Position numbers and translations under genes: made by a program | The notes under the pieces: generated by a model | Databases searched by the model: none | What the model saw: only the letters and a program-made list of their open reading frames with translations | Told to the model about the DNA's origin: nothing | Source: an uncultured Clostridium sp. | GTDB lineage: Bacteria; Bacillota; Clostridia; TANB77; CAG-508 | DNA: 14,438 nucleotides | Assembly: GCA_958438515.1 (NCBI GenBank) | Contig: CAUBRZ010000027.1 | Span: 1 to 14,438, forward strand | Direction of reading: 5' to 3' | In this document: in pieces, positions 7,325 to 14,019 of the stretch | How positions within the stretch are numbered: position 1 is the stretch's first letter | How the letters are laid out: every line of letters starts with the position of its first letter

Positions 7325-7624
7325 TTATTTAAAGATTTTACTCATTAAGCTTCCTTTGTTTTTCTCTGCACTATTATTATCACTATATGCTAAAGAAGAT
7401 ATATCACCTTCAACAATTACTTCTGATGTATCTATGCTCAATTTGTTTATTCTAAGATTTTCTCCTTTAATTGTTAAAAGTCCTAGTTCAGTTTCAACTA
7501 TAACAACTTGATCATCAAAACTCAAGACATCTAGCACTCCAGATATACTTAATTTTCCCCTGTTTTCTAATATAAGATTTTGTATCACACTTGTACTTAT
7601 TGTTTTTCTTTCATCTATTGTCAT
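7325..7624 (-). CDS. yabP: Sporulation protein YabP
   Basis: YabP/YqfC-family sporulation protein, 99 aa. The family pattern is clear: 'ILENRGKLSISGVLDVLSFD' followed by 'ETELGLLTIKGENLRINKL', then 'GDISSLAYSD' and a C-terminal basic 'SKIFK', compatible with a coat/engulfment-stage protein. Two ATGs are in frame. The one at 7645 has no binding site, while ATG 7624 is preceded by AAGGAGG at seven to eight bases, so 7624 is the start. It is the first gene of yabP-yabQ-divIC; a TATAAT lies upstream near 7660, but I cannot assign a sporulation sigma factor. Confidence 0.88.
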   Translation of the reverse strand: MTIDERKTISTSVIQNLILENRGKLSISGVLDVLSFDDQVVIVETELGLLTIKGENLRINKLSIDTSEVIVEGDISSLAYSDNNSAEKNKGSLMSKIFK

Positions 7625-7703
7625 GTCCCCTACCTCCTTGTTCATTTTTTATTACTAAATTATAATATTCATAGTTTGTCTAGTTTAGAACTAAAAATAA
7701 GGA

Positions 7704-7732
7704 AATCCACCAGTAAAAGTTACTAGTGGATT
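7704..7732 (-). terminator. Intrinsic terminator of the 113-aa gene
   Basis: On the minus-strand RNA, arms at 7732-7720 and 7716-7704 form a 13-bp stem with one G-U pair and a three-base loop, followed by TTCCTTATTTTT. It lies 19 bases after the stop at 7751 and separates that gene from yabP. Confidence 0.82.
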
Positions 7733-7750
7733 ATATTAGGTGTTGTATAA

Positions 7751-8092
7751 TTATTTTCTATTATGGAAAACAACAGTATATTTCTTTGGGTAATAAGGAA
7801 TATTCTGTTCATTTAATATGTTTTTATCAGCAGGCTTTAATTTTTTTGAAATGTAGTCTTTGCCATTTTTATTAGCATAGTGAAGTTCTCTTAACAACGG
7901 ATTTTTTGTTTTATAATAAGTCTGGTTCTTTAACTTTCTAGTCCTTATCCGATATACTACCGGTTGTACTGTACCTCCTAACTTTTCAATCATCTCAATT
8001 TGTTCCTTATTTAGACCCCATAACTTATTTGGGTCTCTGTTTGCTAAAACACTATGTTTTAGCTTACTCATGTTGTAATTTTCTTTTTTCAT
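7751..8092 (-). CDS. Hypothetical basic protein, 113 aa
   Basis: No family recognised. The product is strongly basic and soluble, with no membrane span or signal peptide. A segment 'LWGLNKEQIEMIEKLGGTVQ' looks like a helix-turn unit, followed by a stretch rich in Arg, Lys and Tyr, so nucleic-acid binding is conceivable but unproven. ATG 8092 is chosen over the in-frame ATGs at 8137 and 8134 because AAAGGAGG lies six bases before it and the other two are upstream of or near the transcript start. It has its own promoter and terminator. Codon use (CCG, AGG, and CGG at 7951-7949) differs from neighbours, suggesting an accessory or transferred gene. A +1 shift at this CGG would hit TAA at once, so here CGG has to be read in frame. 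Confidence 0.75.
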   Translation of the reverse strand: MKKENYNMSKLKHSVLANRDPNKLWGLNKEQIEMIEKLGGTVQPVVYRIRTRKLKNQTYYKTKNPLLRELHYANKNGKDYISKKLKPADKNILNEQNIPYYPKKYTVVFHNRK

Positions 8093-8141
8093 AGAAGTCC
8101 TCCTTTTATACAAACACCTTTTAAGATTACACATCATATAT

Positions 8142-8170
8142 ATTATACCATATTGTATATATAATTAAAA
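8142..8170 (-). promoter_or_regulatory. Promoter of the 113-aa gene
   Basis: An extended -10 TGGTATAAT on the minus strand (TATAAT at 8147-8142) lies 49 bases before the start codon. The -35 region is weak (TTTTAA at 17 bases), so the extended -10 would carry recognition. Confidence 0.6.
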
Positions 8171-8192
8171 TACTTTTAGCTATTTTTTATTT

Positions 8193-9153
8193 TCAAATCA
8201 ATATTTCATGTACTTTTTCTAATATATCATCATTTACTATATCTTTAAAAGTAATGCAAATTTTCGAATCTGAAACCTCAAAATTAAGTAGTTCTAATTT
8301 GTTTTCTTTAATTATTTCTAGTATATTTTGTATTTGCTCGATATTTCTAAGGATGCCATTTCCTACAATTGAAATTCTAGAAACTTCTTTTTTCACTATG
8401 CTCTTTATAGTATTTTCTTCTATATCATCTGTAATAACAGTTCCAGGTTTATTATTAAATGTAGATTTTGTTATAATTGGAATTTTAAATTTTTCTCCAA
8501 TTTCTATACTTCGATTATGAAGTACTTTAGCACCTTCATTAGCTATTTCTTTCATTTCTTCATAAGAAACTGAAGGCAATTTTTTCGCCTTTTTAACTTT
8601 ATTAGGATCTGCTGTATAAACTCCATCAACATCTGAAAAAATATAACAATTCTTAGCATTAAGTGCAGAAGCAATTGCAACTGCTGTTGTATCAGATCCC
8701 CCTCTACCTAATGTTGTTATATCCATATTTTCATTAATTCCTTGAAATCCTGCAATAATAACAATTTTCTCTAAATCTAACTCTTTTTGAATTCTTGAAG
8801 TGTCTATCTTTTGTATTGTTGCATTTTGGTTAGTATCATTTGTAAATATACCGAGCTTGCCATCCTGTTAATGATATTGCTTTATATCCCATATCGTTTA
8901 ATAAAATTCCTAACTTCGAAATTGAAATTTGTTCTCCACTGCTAAGTAGAGTGTCTAATTCCCTATTATTAATATTAGAAGATAACTCATTTGCTTGTTT
9001 AATTAAATTATCTGTTGTTTTTCCTTGGGCAGATAATACTACAACTACTTTATTTTTTTTATCACATAATTCTATAATTTTGTTTGCTACTAATTTTAAT
9101 TTGTCATTATCAGCAATTGAACTACCTCCAAATTTCACAACAACTGTGTCCAT
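8193..9153 (-). CDS. lysC: Aspartokinase, short form, needs one +1 frameshift
   Basis: Phosphorylates aspartate in the first step of lysine, threonine, methionine and diaminopimelate synthesis. ATG 9153 has AGAGGTGG just upstream. The amino-acid kinase domain starts 'VVVKFGGSSIAD' (KFGGSS, usually KFGGTS) and reaches 'SLTGWQA' at residue 100. There one extra C (8853) precedes the conserved glycine GGT: unshifted, translation reads CGG and ends four codons later at TGA. With +1 it continues 'GIFTNDTNQNAT' and 'VIIAGFQGINEN', then 'TTLGRGGSDTTAVAIA' and 'SDVDGVYTADPNKV', all well conserved. The total is 319 aa against about 400 for LysC-type enzymes. Only one ACT-like domain follows ('RISIVGNGILRNIEQIQNIL'), so feedback control may differ. 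The two open stretches (9153-8836 and 8726-8193) are one gene, not two. Decoded shift, mutation or assembly error remain open. Confidence 0.88.
8850..8856 (-). other. lysC: Putative +1 frameshift site in aspartokinase (GCT-C-GGT)
   Basis: Zero frame GCT CGG T; skipping the C at 8853 gives GCT GGT and restores the aspartokinase motif GWQAGIFTND. The context matches the rho site at 5952-5958: a codon ending in T, then C, then GGT, with GATGG a few bases upstream in both. Confidence 0.8.
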
Positions 9154-9264
9154 TTGGCCACCTCTTTTTTAAATATATAGAAAGCCTCATTTAATTATAA
9201 ATATGGCTCTTTTCTATTATATGTATTTTGATTTAAAAAAGAAACCTTTAATAAAAAATTAAAA

Positions 9265-9287
9265 ATGCTAAAATAAAACTTTAGCAT
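9265..9287 (-). terminator. Intrinsic terminator of prfB
   Basis: Arms ATGCTAAA at 9265-9272 and its complement at 9280-9287 are followed on the minus strand by TTTTTAATTTTTTAT. The hairpin starts 11 bases after the prfB stop. Confidence 0.85.
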
Positions 9288-9298
9288 CTTTATAATAT

Positions 9299-10400
9299 TT
9301 ATATTTTCATTCTTAAATAACTTTCTATAAAATCGTCAATCTCACCATTCATTACAGATTCTACATTTCCAACTTCATAATTTGTTCTATGATCTTTTAC
9401 CATAGTATAAGGGCAAAATACATAAGAACGAATCTGACTTCCCCATGCTATTTGCTTTTGCTCTCCTTTTAAATCTTCGATTTTTTCTTTTTGTTCTTTT
9501 TCTTTTAAATCGAATAATTTGGACTTTAACATTTTCATTGCAGTTTCTCTGTTTTGCAACTGTGAGCGTTCAGATTGACAAGCAACTACTATGTTTGTTG
9601 GAATATGCGTAATTCTGACAGCTGATGATGTTTTATTTATATGTTGTCCTCCTGCTCCTGATGCTCTGTAAGTATCAATTCTTAAATCATCTTGATTGAT
9701 TTCTATTTCGATATCGTCTGTTATCTCTGGTAAAACTTCAACAGATGCAAATGATGTGTGTCTTCTGCCTCCAGAATCAAAAGGTGAAATTCTAACTAAT
9801 CTATGTACACCTTTTTCAGATTTTAAATATCCATATGCATTTTGTCCAATCACTTCAAATGTAACACTTTTTATTCCAGCCTCTTCACCTTCTAAATAAT
9901 CTAGTTCTTTTATTGTATAATTATTTTTTGTAGCCCATCTTGTGTACATTCTATAAAGCATTTCTGCCCAATCTTGTGATTCTGTTCCTCCTGCTCCTGG
10001 ATGTATTGTTAAAATAGCATTATTACTATCATATTTACCAGATAGAAGTGTTGAAAGTTCTAATTTTTCTAGTTCTTTTTGTAAAATATTTGTATTTTTT
10101 AATAAATCTCTTATAATTTCTTCATCTGGTTCCATTTTTAATAATTCAATTAATTCTTGTGAGTTTTCAATCTCATTTTGAATTTTACTAAAATCAGTAC
10201 ATTTTGTTTTCAGCTGTTTTATTTTGTTTAAGACATTAGATGAGTTTTTGGGATCATTCCAAAAATTCTCTTCTATTGTTTGATTTTCTAGGTCTGATAA
10301 CTCTATTTTTAGTTTAGATATGTCAAAGAGACTCACCTAATTTCATTAATTTTTCTTTTAAATTCTGAAGTATCTTTGCAATCTCCTCTAATTCTATCAT
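9299..10400 (-). CDS. prfB: Peptide chain release factor 2 with programmed +1 frameshift
   Basis: RF2 ends translation at UGA and UAA. The start is ATG 10400, with GGAG about nine bases upstream. The first 25 codons lead to an in-frame TGA (10325-10323), the classical RF2 autoregulatory stop. Slippage at CTT TGA C moves the ribosome +1 onto GAC and the frame then runs to 9299, giving 366 aa. An internal Shine-Dalgarno-like GGTGAG precedes the slip site. The stop-recognition tripeptide SPF falls at 205-207 and the GGQ peptidyl-hydrolysis motif at 250-252, the same positions as in E. coli RF2, and 'HPGAGGTESQDWAEML' is also typical. A start at GTG 10336 would lack the leader and is not correct. 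secA lies 3.6 kb upstream, the usual partner of prfB in Firmicutes. Confidence 0.96.
10322..10337 (-). promoter_or_regulatory. prfB: RF2 programmed frameshift site
   Basis: Minus-strand GGTGAGTCTCTTTGAC combines an SD-like element, the slippery CTT at codon 25 and an in-frame TGA at codon 26. When RF2 is scarce the TGA is read slowly and tRNA-Leu slips +1, so RF2 controls its own synthesis. This is an established mechanism; here it shows that +1 recoding operates in this organism. Confidence 0.95.
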
Positions 10401-10443
10401 CTTATCACTCTCCTTATATTTTATTATATTATTTAAACTAAAT

Positions 10444-11004
10444 TTATATAATGTTTAAGTGATCTAATAGTATCTTTAATCCAATAAATACTAGAATAAG
10501 TCCTCCAATGAATTCTGCTTTATTTTCATATTTGTCTCCAAATCTATTACCTATTTTAACACCTAATAATGATATTCCAAATGTTATTATACCAATAATC
10601 CCAACAGAAATCCATAAATTTGTTTTAAAGAACGCAAATGTTATTCCTACAGCTAGTGCATCTATACTTGTTGCTATTGCCAATACAATCATTGTTTTAA
10701 AGTTAACACAATCATTACATTTATTAGAATTTTTATTAAAAGATTCTTTTATCATTTTTAATCCTATTATTGATAACAATATAAATGCAATCCAGTGATC
10801 TATTTGTGTTACTAAGTCTTTAAAAGTATATCCTAAAAAATAACCTATGACAGGCATTATTGCTTGAAATACGCCAAAGTATAGAGCAATTATAATAGCT
10901 TTACGCCAATCTAGTTTTCTCATTGATAAACCTTTGCATACAGATACTGCAAAAGCATCCATTGCAAGCCCTACTCCAATTAAGACAATTTCTAATATTC
11001 CCAT
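10444..11004 (-). CDS. mntP: Manganese efflux pump MntP
   Basis: Exports Mn2+ across the cell membrane and protects against manganese excess. The 186-residue product has the family's two-repeat structure of six hydrophobic spans. The two acidic signature sites are visible: 'GLAMDAFAVSV' with Asp16 and 'ATSIDALAVG' with Asp115, both within membrane spans. Length is normal. The binding site before ATG 11004 is modest (GATGGA). Members of this family are often controlled by the yybP-ykoY manganese riboswitch, but the ~140 bases upstream are short and show only a terminator-like hairpin, so I find no riboswitch. Confidence 0.93.
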   Translation of the reverse strand: MGILEIVLIGVGLAMDAFAVSVCKGLSMRKLDWRKAIIIALYFGVFQAIMPVIGYFLGYTFKDLVTQIDHWIAFILLSIIGLKMIKESFNKNSNKCNDCVNFKTMIVLAIATSIDALAVGITFAFFKTNLWISVGIIGIITFGISLLGVKIGNRFGDKYENKAEFIGGLILVFIGLKILLDHLNII

Positions 11005-11028
11005 TTTTTCATTCCATCTTTATATAAA

Positions 11029-11068
11029 AAGACTTAATTTACATTTAATAAATTTGTAAACAAGTCTT
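11029..11068 (-). terminator. Terminator-like hairpin upstream of mntP
   Basis: Arms of seven bases (11029-11035 and 11062-11068, AAGACTT) plus an inner six-base stem (11038-11043 and 11055-11060, TTTACA) enclose an AT-rich loop. On the minus strand TTTTTATAT follows. It can end transcription of the small gene at 11147-11336 or act as an attenuator before mntP. Confidence 0.6.
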
Positions 11069-11146
11069 ATAATTATATATCTTTTTACTTTTTTTGACAA
11101 GATATTTCAATTAAATTTTGTTCTTAATGATGAATTAGCTACATAT

Positions 11147-11336
11147 TTAAACACATTTTACTTTTATAATAATTTCTTCACTTTCGTTCTCAATTGTAAT
11201 TGCTTCTTCTGTTTCTAGAATTTTATTAATTTTTTGAATAAACTTTGCATCAGTAATCTTGTTGCAAATTCTAATTGTAACTGTGTTTTCTGTTTTTTTG
11301 CATTTCTAACAATTCACAGTTATTATCTTTGTTCAT
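11147..11336 (-). pseudogene. Small gene (62 aa if joined) broken by +1 shift in an A7 run
   Basis: From ATG 11336, with a weak AAAGG upstream, the frame reads 'MNKDNNCELLEMQKN' and then stops at TAG. The +1 frame, opening in the same region, runs on as 'TENTVTIRICNKITDAKFIQ' to TAA at 11149-11147. It has no start of its own because a TAG lies just upstream. Dropping one A from the A7 run at 11293-11299 joins them into 62 aa. The joined peptide is hydrophilic with a strand-helix-strand look and three cysteines; no family recognised. Homopolymer indels are the commonest sequencing error and the commonest natural slip site, so error, mutation and transcriptional or ribosomal slippage are all open. 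Confidence 0.5.
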
Positions 11337-11400
11337 ATTTTAACCTTTATTTCATTATAAACTTTGATTATTTATTATAGATAATATCACAAACAAAAAT

Positions 11401-11438
11401 AAAAATAAAGTATTCATAAAAATAAATACTTTATTTTT
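11401..11438. terminator. Bidirectional terminator after the MATE gene
   Basis: Perfect 14-base arms at 11401-11414 (A5 TAAAGTATT) and 11425-11438 with a ten-base loop; U-rich tracts follow on both strands. It lies 37 bases after the MATE stop. Confidence 0.88.
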
Positions 11439-11474
11439 TAAAATTATTAAGTACTGTACTTTTAATCTTTTTAG

Positions 11475-12854
11475 CTAAAAGCCCTCAATCTTTTGCTTAT
11501 AAGAATCTTTTAACATAAAAAATGAAATAACTGCTGTAGTAATTTCTGCTATTGGAAATGTCCACCAAACAATATTAGCTACATTTTTAGAAAAAGTAAA
11601 GAAATATGCTATTGGAAAGACAAATATAATTAATCTTAAAAAAGATATGATTAATGGTCTTATTGCATATCCTATTGATTGTAATATCCCTTGTATTGCA
11701 ACAGAAAATCCCATAAAAATATAACCTAAACTTGCAATTCTAAGAGCTGTAGTACATATATTTATAATTTCGTTATTAGCACTACCTCCTGTTAACCCAA
11801 ATAAGCTTGCTAATGGTTTTGCAAAGATCTCAAATAACACACTTAAAACAAATGTTACTATAATTGTATCTACAATTCCATATTTTATACATTCGTCTAT
11901 TCTCTTTTTGTCTTTCATTCCATAATTGAATGATAATATTGATATTATAGTATTTGATAACCCAAACGCAGAAAACAGTACAATTTGTTGTATTTTATAG
12001 TATATACCGAATGAACCGACTAATATTGTCTGATTTTCATGTGCTAATCCAAGAATTCCATTCATTCCAGCCATCATCACTGCTAATAAAGCTTGCATAA
12101 TCGCAGCTGCTATACCTATCTTGTAAATTTCTTTAATTAACTCCCAATCTGGTTTTATGTATTTAAAATTACCGCTAATTTCTTTGTTTTTTGTATAATG
12201 AAATATCATAGCAATTATTAGTGATACAAATTGTCCTATAATTGTAGCCCATGCAGCACCAGCTACGCCCATTTTACATGGAAATATAAAAACATAATCT
12301 AACACAATGTTTGTAACTGCACCAGATATTTGTGAAATTGTAGATAAGAGTGTTTTACCAGTTGATTGTAAAAATCTTTCGTATACTGTATATCCTATAG
12401 CACCAAATGATAGACAACTACAAATTTTTAAGTATGTTGTTCCCATTTCTATAACTTCTTGATTTCCACCAGCAAATATACTTATAAATTTATTTGCTCC
12501 AAATAATCCAAATATAAAAAATACTAAAAAAATACATAAACTAAGAAATATTCCATTACCAGCTGTTTTATTTGCTTTTTCTTTATCTTTTTCACCTAAA
12601 CTTTTGGATAATAAAGTATTTAATCCTACTCCTGTGCCTACTCCTATAGCAATAATTAATATTTGTACAGGATATGCAATTGTTAATGCTTGATTTGCTA
12701 AAACTCCTTTTTCTTCCATATTGGTTACAAAAACACTATCTACTACATTATATAATGCCTGTAAAACCATTGATATAATCATAGGTAGCCCCATTTGCCA
12801 AAATAATTTTTTAACTTCTAGAAATGCCATTTTATTTTGTTCTTCTTCTTTCAT
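11475..12854 (-). CDS. MATE family efflux transporter
   Basis: Membrane antiporter of the multidrug and toxin extrusion family (NorM/MepA type), which exports cationic drugs or other small molecules using a Na+ or H+ gradient. At 459 aa it has the usual length and about twelve hydrophobic spans in two homologous halves. The N-terminal half opens with 'LFWQMGLPMIISMVLQALYN' and 'VVDSVFVTN', typical of the family, followed by 'GVGTGVGLNTLLSKSLGEKD'; the second half repeats the pattern ('FGLSNTIISILSFNYGMKDK'). AAGGAGG lies five bases before ATG 12854. The upstream leader carries a hairpin and a small overlapping reading frame. The substrate cannot be told from sequence. Confidence 0.93.
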   Translation of the reverse strand: MKEEEQNKMAFLEVKKLFWQMGLPMIISMVLQALYNVVDSVFVTNMEEKGVLANQALTIAYPVQILIIAIGVGTGVGLNTLLSKSLGEKDKEKANKTAGNGIFLSLCIFLVFFIFGLFGANKFISIFAGGNQEVIEMGTTYLKICSCLSFGAIGYTVYERFLQSTGKTLLSTISQISGAVTNIVLDYVFIFPCKMGVAGAAWATIIGQFVSLIIAMIFHYTKNKEISGNFKYIKPDWELIKEIYKIGIAAAIMQALLAVMMAGMNGILGLAHENQTILVGSFGIYYKIQQIVLFSAFGLSNTIISILSFNYGMKDKKRIDECIKYGIVDTIIVTFVLSVLFEIFAKPLASLFGLTGGSANNEIINICTTALRIASLGYIFMGFSVAIQGILQSIGYAIRPLIISFLRLIIFVFPIAYFFTFSKNVANIVWWTFPIAEITTAVISFFMLKDSYKQKIEGF

Positions 12855-12910
12855 CTTTTCCTCCTTATACTTTTAAAAATAATATAAAATATACTAATTT
12901 CTATTATCAT
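12851..12910 (-). CDS. Possible 19-codon leader peptide overlapping the MATE start
   Basis: ATG 12910 opens a 19-residue frame (MIIEISIFYIIFKSIRRKR) whose TGA overlaps the MATE ATG as ATGA, an arrangement typical of coupled translation. The MATE ribosome binding site is itself read as the two arginine codons AGG AGG. GAGAGG lies only two bases before this ATG, closer than usual, so initiation is uncertain. Confidence 0.3.
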   Translation of the reverse strand: MIIEISIFYIIFKSIRRKR

Positions 12911-12923
12911 CACCTCTCTTGCA

Positions 12924-12983
12924 TAAAAAATAGAGTGTAAGTCAAAATAAAGATGGATTTACATCGATTTTCGACTACACTCT
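12924..12983 (-). terminator. Terminator-like hairpin in the MATE leader
   Basis: Arms AGAGTGTA (12932-12939) and TACACTCT (12976-12983), extended by shorter inner pairings GTC/GAC and AAAT/ATTT, are followed on the minus strand by ATTTTTT. With the promoter placed at 13013-13041 the hairpin lies inside the MATE leader and would be an attenuator. If that promoter is wrong it is the terminator of the unit upstream. Confidence 0.65.
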
Positions 12984-13012
12984 GTTATATACTTTTATAT
13001 TATTATACTGCT

Positions 13013-13041
13013 ATTTTATCATATTTTTATTTTTTTTGTAA
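13013..13041 (-). promoter_or_regulatory. Probable promoter of the MATE gene
   Basis: On the minus strand TTACAA (13041-13036) and TAAAAT (13018-13013) lie 17 bases apart, with TG one base before the -10. A second TATAAT at about 13002-13007 is an alternative. Either start gives a leader of about 150 bases that includes the hairpin at 12924-12983. Confidence 0.5.
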
Positions 13042-13112
13042 GTATTTTTTACTTTTTTATTTTATTTTGAATTTTGTCTTTTCTTTCATCTTAGGAAGAT
13101 TTTCTTATTATA

Positions 13113-13206
13113 TCACTGGATTACTTTTCCATCTTCAACTTTTAAAATCTTATCAACATTTTCAATTGTAGCTGGTCTATGTGCAATAATAATAATTACA
13201 TTCGCA
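13113..13206 (-). pseudogene. C-terminal remnant of an ABC exporter ATPase
   Basis: The minus strand reads 'VIIIIAHRPATIENVDKILK' followed by 'VEDGKVIQ' and TGA at 13115-13113. This is the H-loop region of ABC multidrug/peptide exporters (usually I-I-A-H-R-L-S-T-I, then D-x-I, then E-D-G) and the end of the nucleotide-binding domain. The Walker A, signature and Walker B parts are absent; further upstream is the RNA-ligase gene. Only about thirty residues survive, so this is a relic. It may mark an exporter gene lost when neighbouring DNA came in. Confidence 0.75.
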
Positions 13207-13233
13207 TTATAAACACTAATTCTATTTAATTTG

Positions 13234-13755
13234 TTATAAGTTAATTTCACTTTCTATAATAGACTCTTCATTTTCTCCTATTTTTTCTACTACAATGCTA
13301 TTAACTATAGTTTCAAATTCATCATTTAGTTCTATTATTTCATCTAGATTATTTGTAGTGCCTAGAGTTATATGAGGATCATAATTATATTTTTGCGTGT
13401 TTATACTCTTTAAAATATTTTTGTATATTTTATAGTTTATTTCGTTTATTATTTCTTCTCCTTCGATTATATTTAATAAAATATAATATTTATTAATTCT
13501 CTCATCTTTTCTAAATGATATTCCTCTACATCTTATTTTGAATGGTTTAACGTTTTTAGTAATATCTAATAATTGCTGTTTTAATTGTTTATTAGAAATA
13601 TTACTTTTGAAAGGAAAAGCTAAAGTTATATGTGGCATTATTTTCATGTATAATTCATCATATTTTTTTCTTATTTCTTGAATTTTATCTATATTATTAA
13701 ATTTTGTAATTATTAATATATCTCTTTTTCCTTTATTAATGTAATTCATATACAT
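13234..13755 (-). CDS. 2'-5' RNA ligase/cyclic phosphodiesterase family (2H) protein
   Basis: Member of the 2H phosphoesterase superfamily (LigT/ThpR-like), whose two H-x-T/S motifs hydrolyse or form 2'-5' phosphodiester or cyclic phosphate bonds in RNA or nucleotides. Both motifs are present: 'MPHITLAFPF' with His42-Ile-Thr44 and 'DPHITLG' with His128-Ile-Thr130, spaced as in the family. The length (173 aa) is normal. Codon 1 (13755) has AAAGGA only three bases away, while the ATG at 13749 has it at nine, so translation may begin at Met3. The substrate is unknown; single-gene copies in Clostridia are not tied to one pathway. It is preceded by the strong secA terminator and so is transcribed separately. 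Confidence 0.85.
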   Translation of the reverse strand: MYMNYINKGKRDILIITKFNNIDKIQEIRKKYDELYMKIMPHITLAFPFKSNISNKQLKQQLLDITKNVKPFKIRCRGISFRKDERINKYYILLNIIEGEEIINEINYKIYKNILKSINTQKYNYDPHITLGTTNNLDEIIELNDEFETIVNSIVVEKIGENEESIIESEINL

Positions 13756-13936
13756 TCTTCCTTTCTGTTTTTATTGGTTTTTAATTTGTTAGTTTTTCAG
13801 ATAATTTTTAAAGTACAGTTTCCCCATATAAAACTCTTTCATCACATTACTGTATTTCTCCATAATTGGCTTTTCTACTGTTCCAATATAAATTAAGCAT
13901 TTATGTATTTATTATTTAACATTTAACATTTTTTAT
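13756..13936 (-). other. Intergenic region with a possible gene remnant
   Basis: Between the RNA-ligase gene and the secA terminator the minus strand has an open stretch of about 39 codons reading 'LIYIGTVEKPIMEKYSNVMK' and then 'EFYMGKLYFKNYLKN', with only internal ATGs and no good binding site. It may be the 3' remnant of a lost gene. No family recognised. The promoter of the RNA-ligase gene should also lie here, but I cannot place it. Confidence 0.3.
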
Positions 13937-13983
13937 AATAAAACAGTGTTCTACTAGTTGCATTAGTAAAACACTGTTTTATT
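13937..13983. terminator. Bidirectional terminator after secA
   Basis: Perfect 14-base arms at 13937-13950 (AATAAAACAGTGTT) and 13970-13983, with a partial inner stem of TACTA/TAGTA type. On the minus strand it ends in TTTTATTATAAA. It lies 36 bases after the secA stop. Confidence 0.88.
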
Positions 13984-14019
13984 ATTCTTACTTTTATTCA
14001 AACCTTGTAACTCTTAATA

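Noticed and set aside
8193..9153. Two separate genes, 9153-8836 and 8726-8193
   Set aside because: The gap between them encodes conserved aspartokinase sequence in the +1 frame up to the extra C at 8853. They are one gene, and ATG 8726 is an internal methionine.
9154..9298. Lysine riboswitch before the aspartokinase gene
   Set aside because: Only about 145 bases are available, part of them the prfB terminator, which is too short and lacks the expected junction structure.
9299..10336. RF2 starting at GTG 10336
   Set aside because: The conserved 25-codon leader with its own binding site and the CTT TGA C slip site lie upstream; the true start is 10400.
11005..11146. yybP-ykoY manganese riboswitch before mntP
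   Set aside because: The region is short and AT-rich, with only one simple hairpin, and I do not see the conserved loops of that riboswitch.
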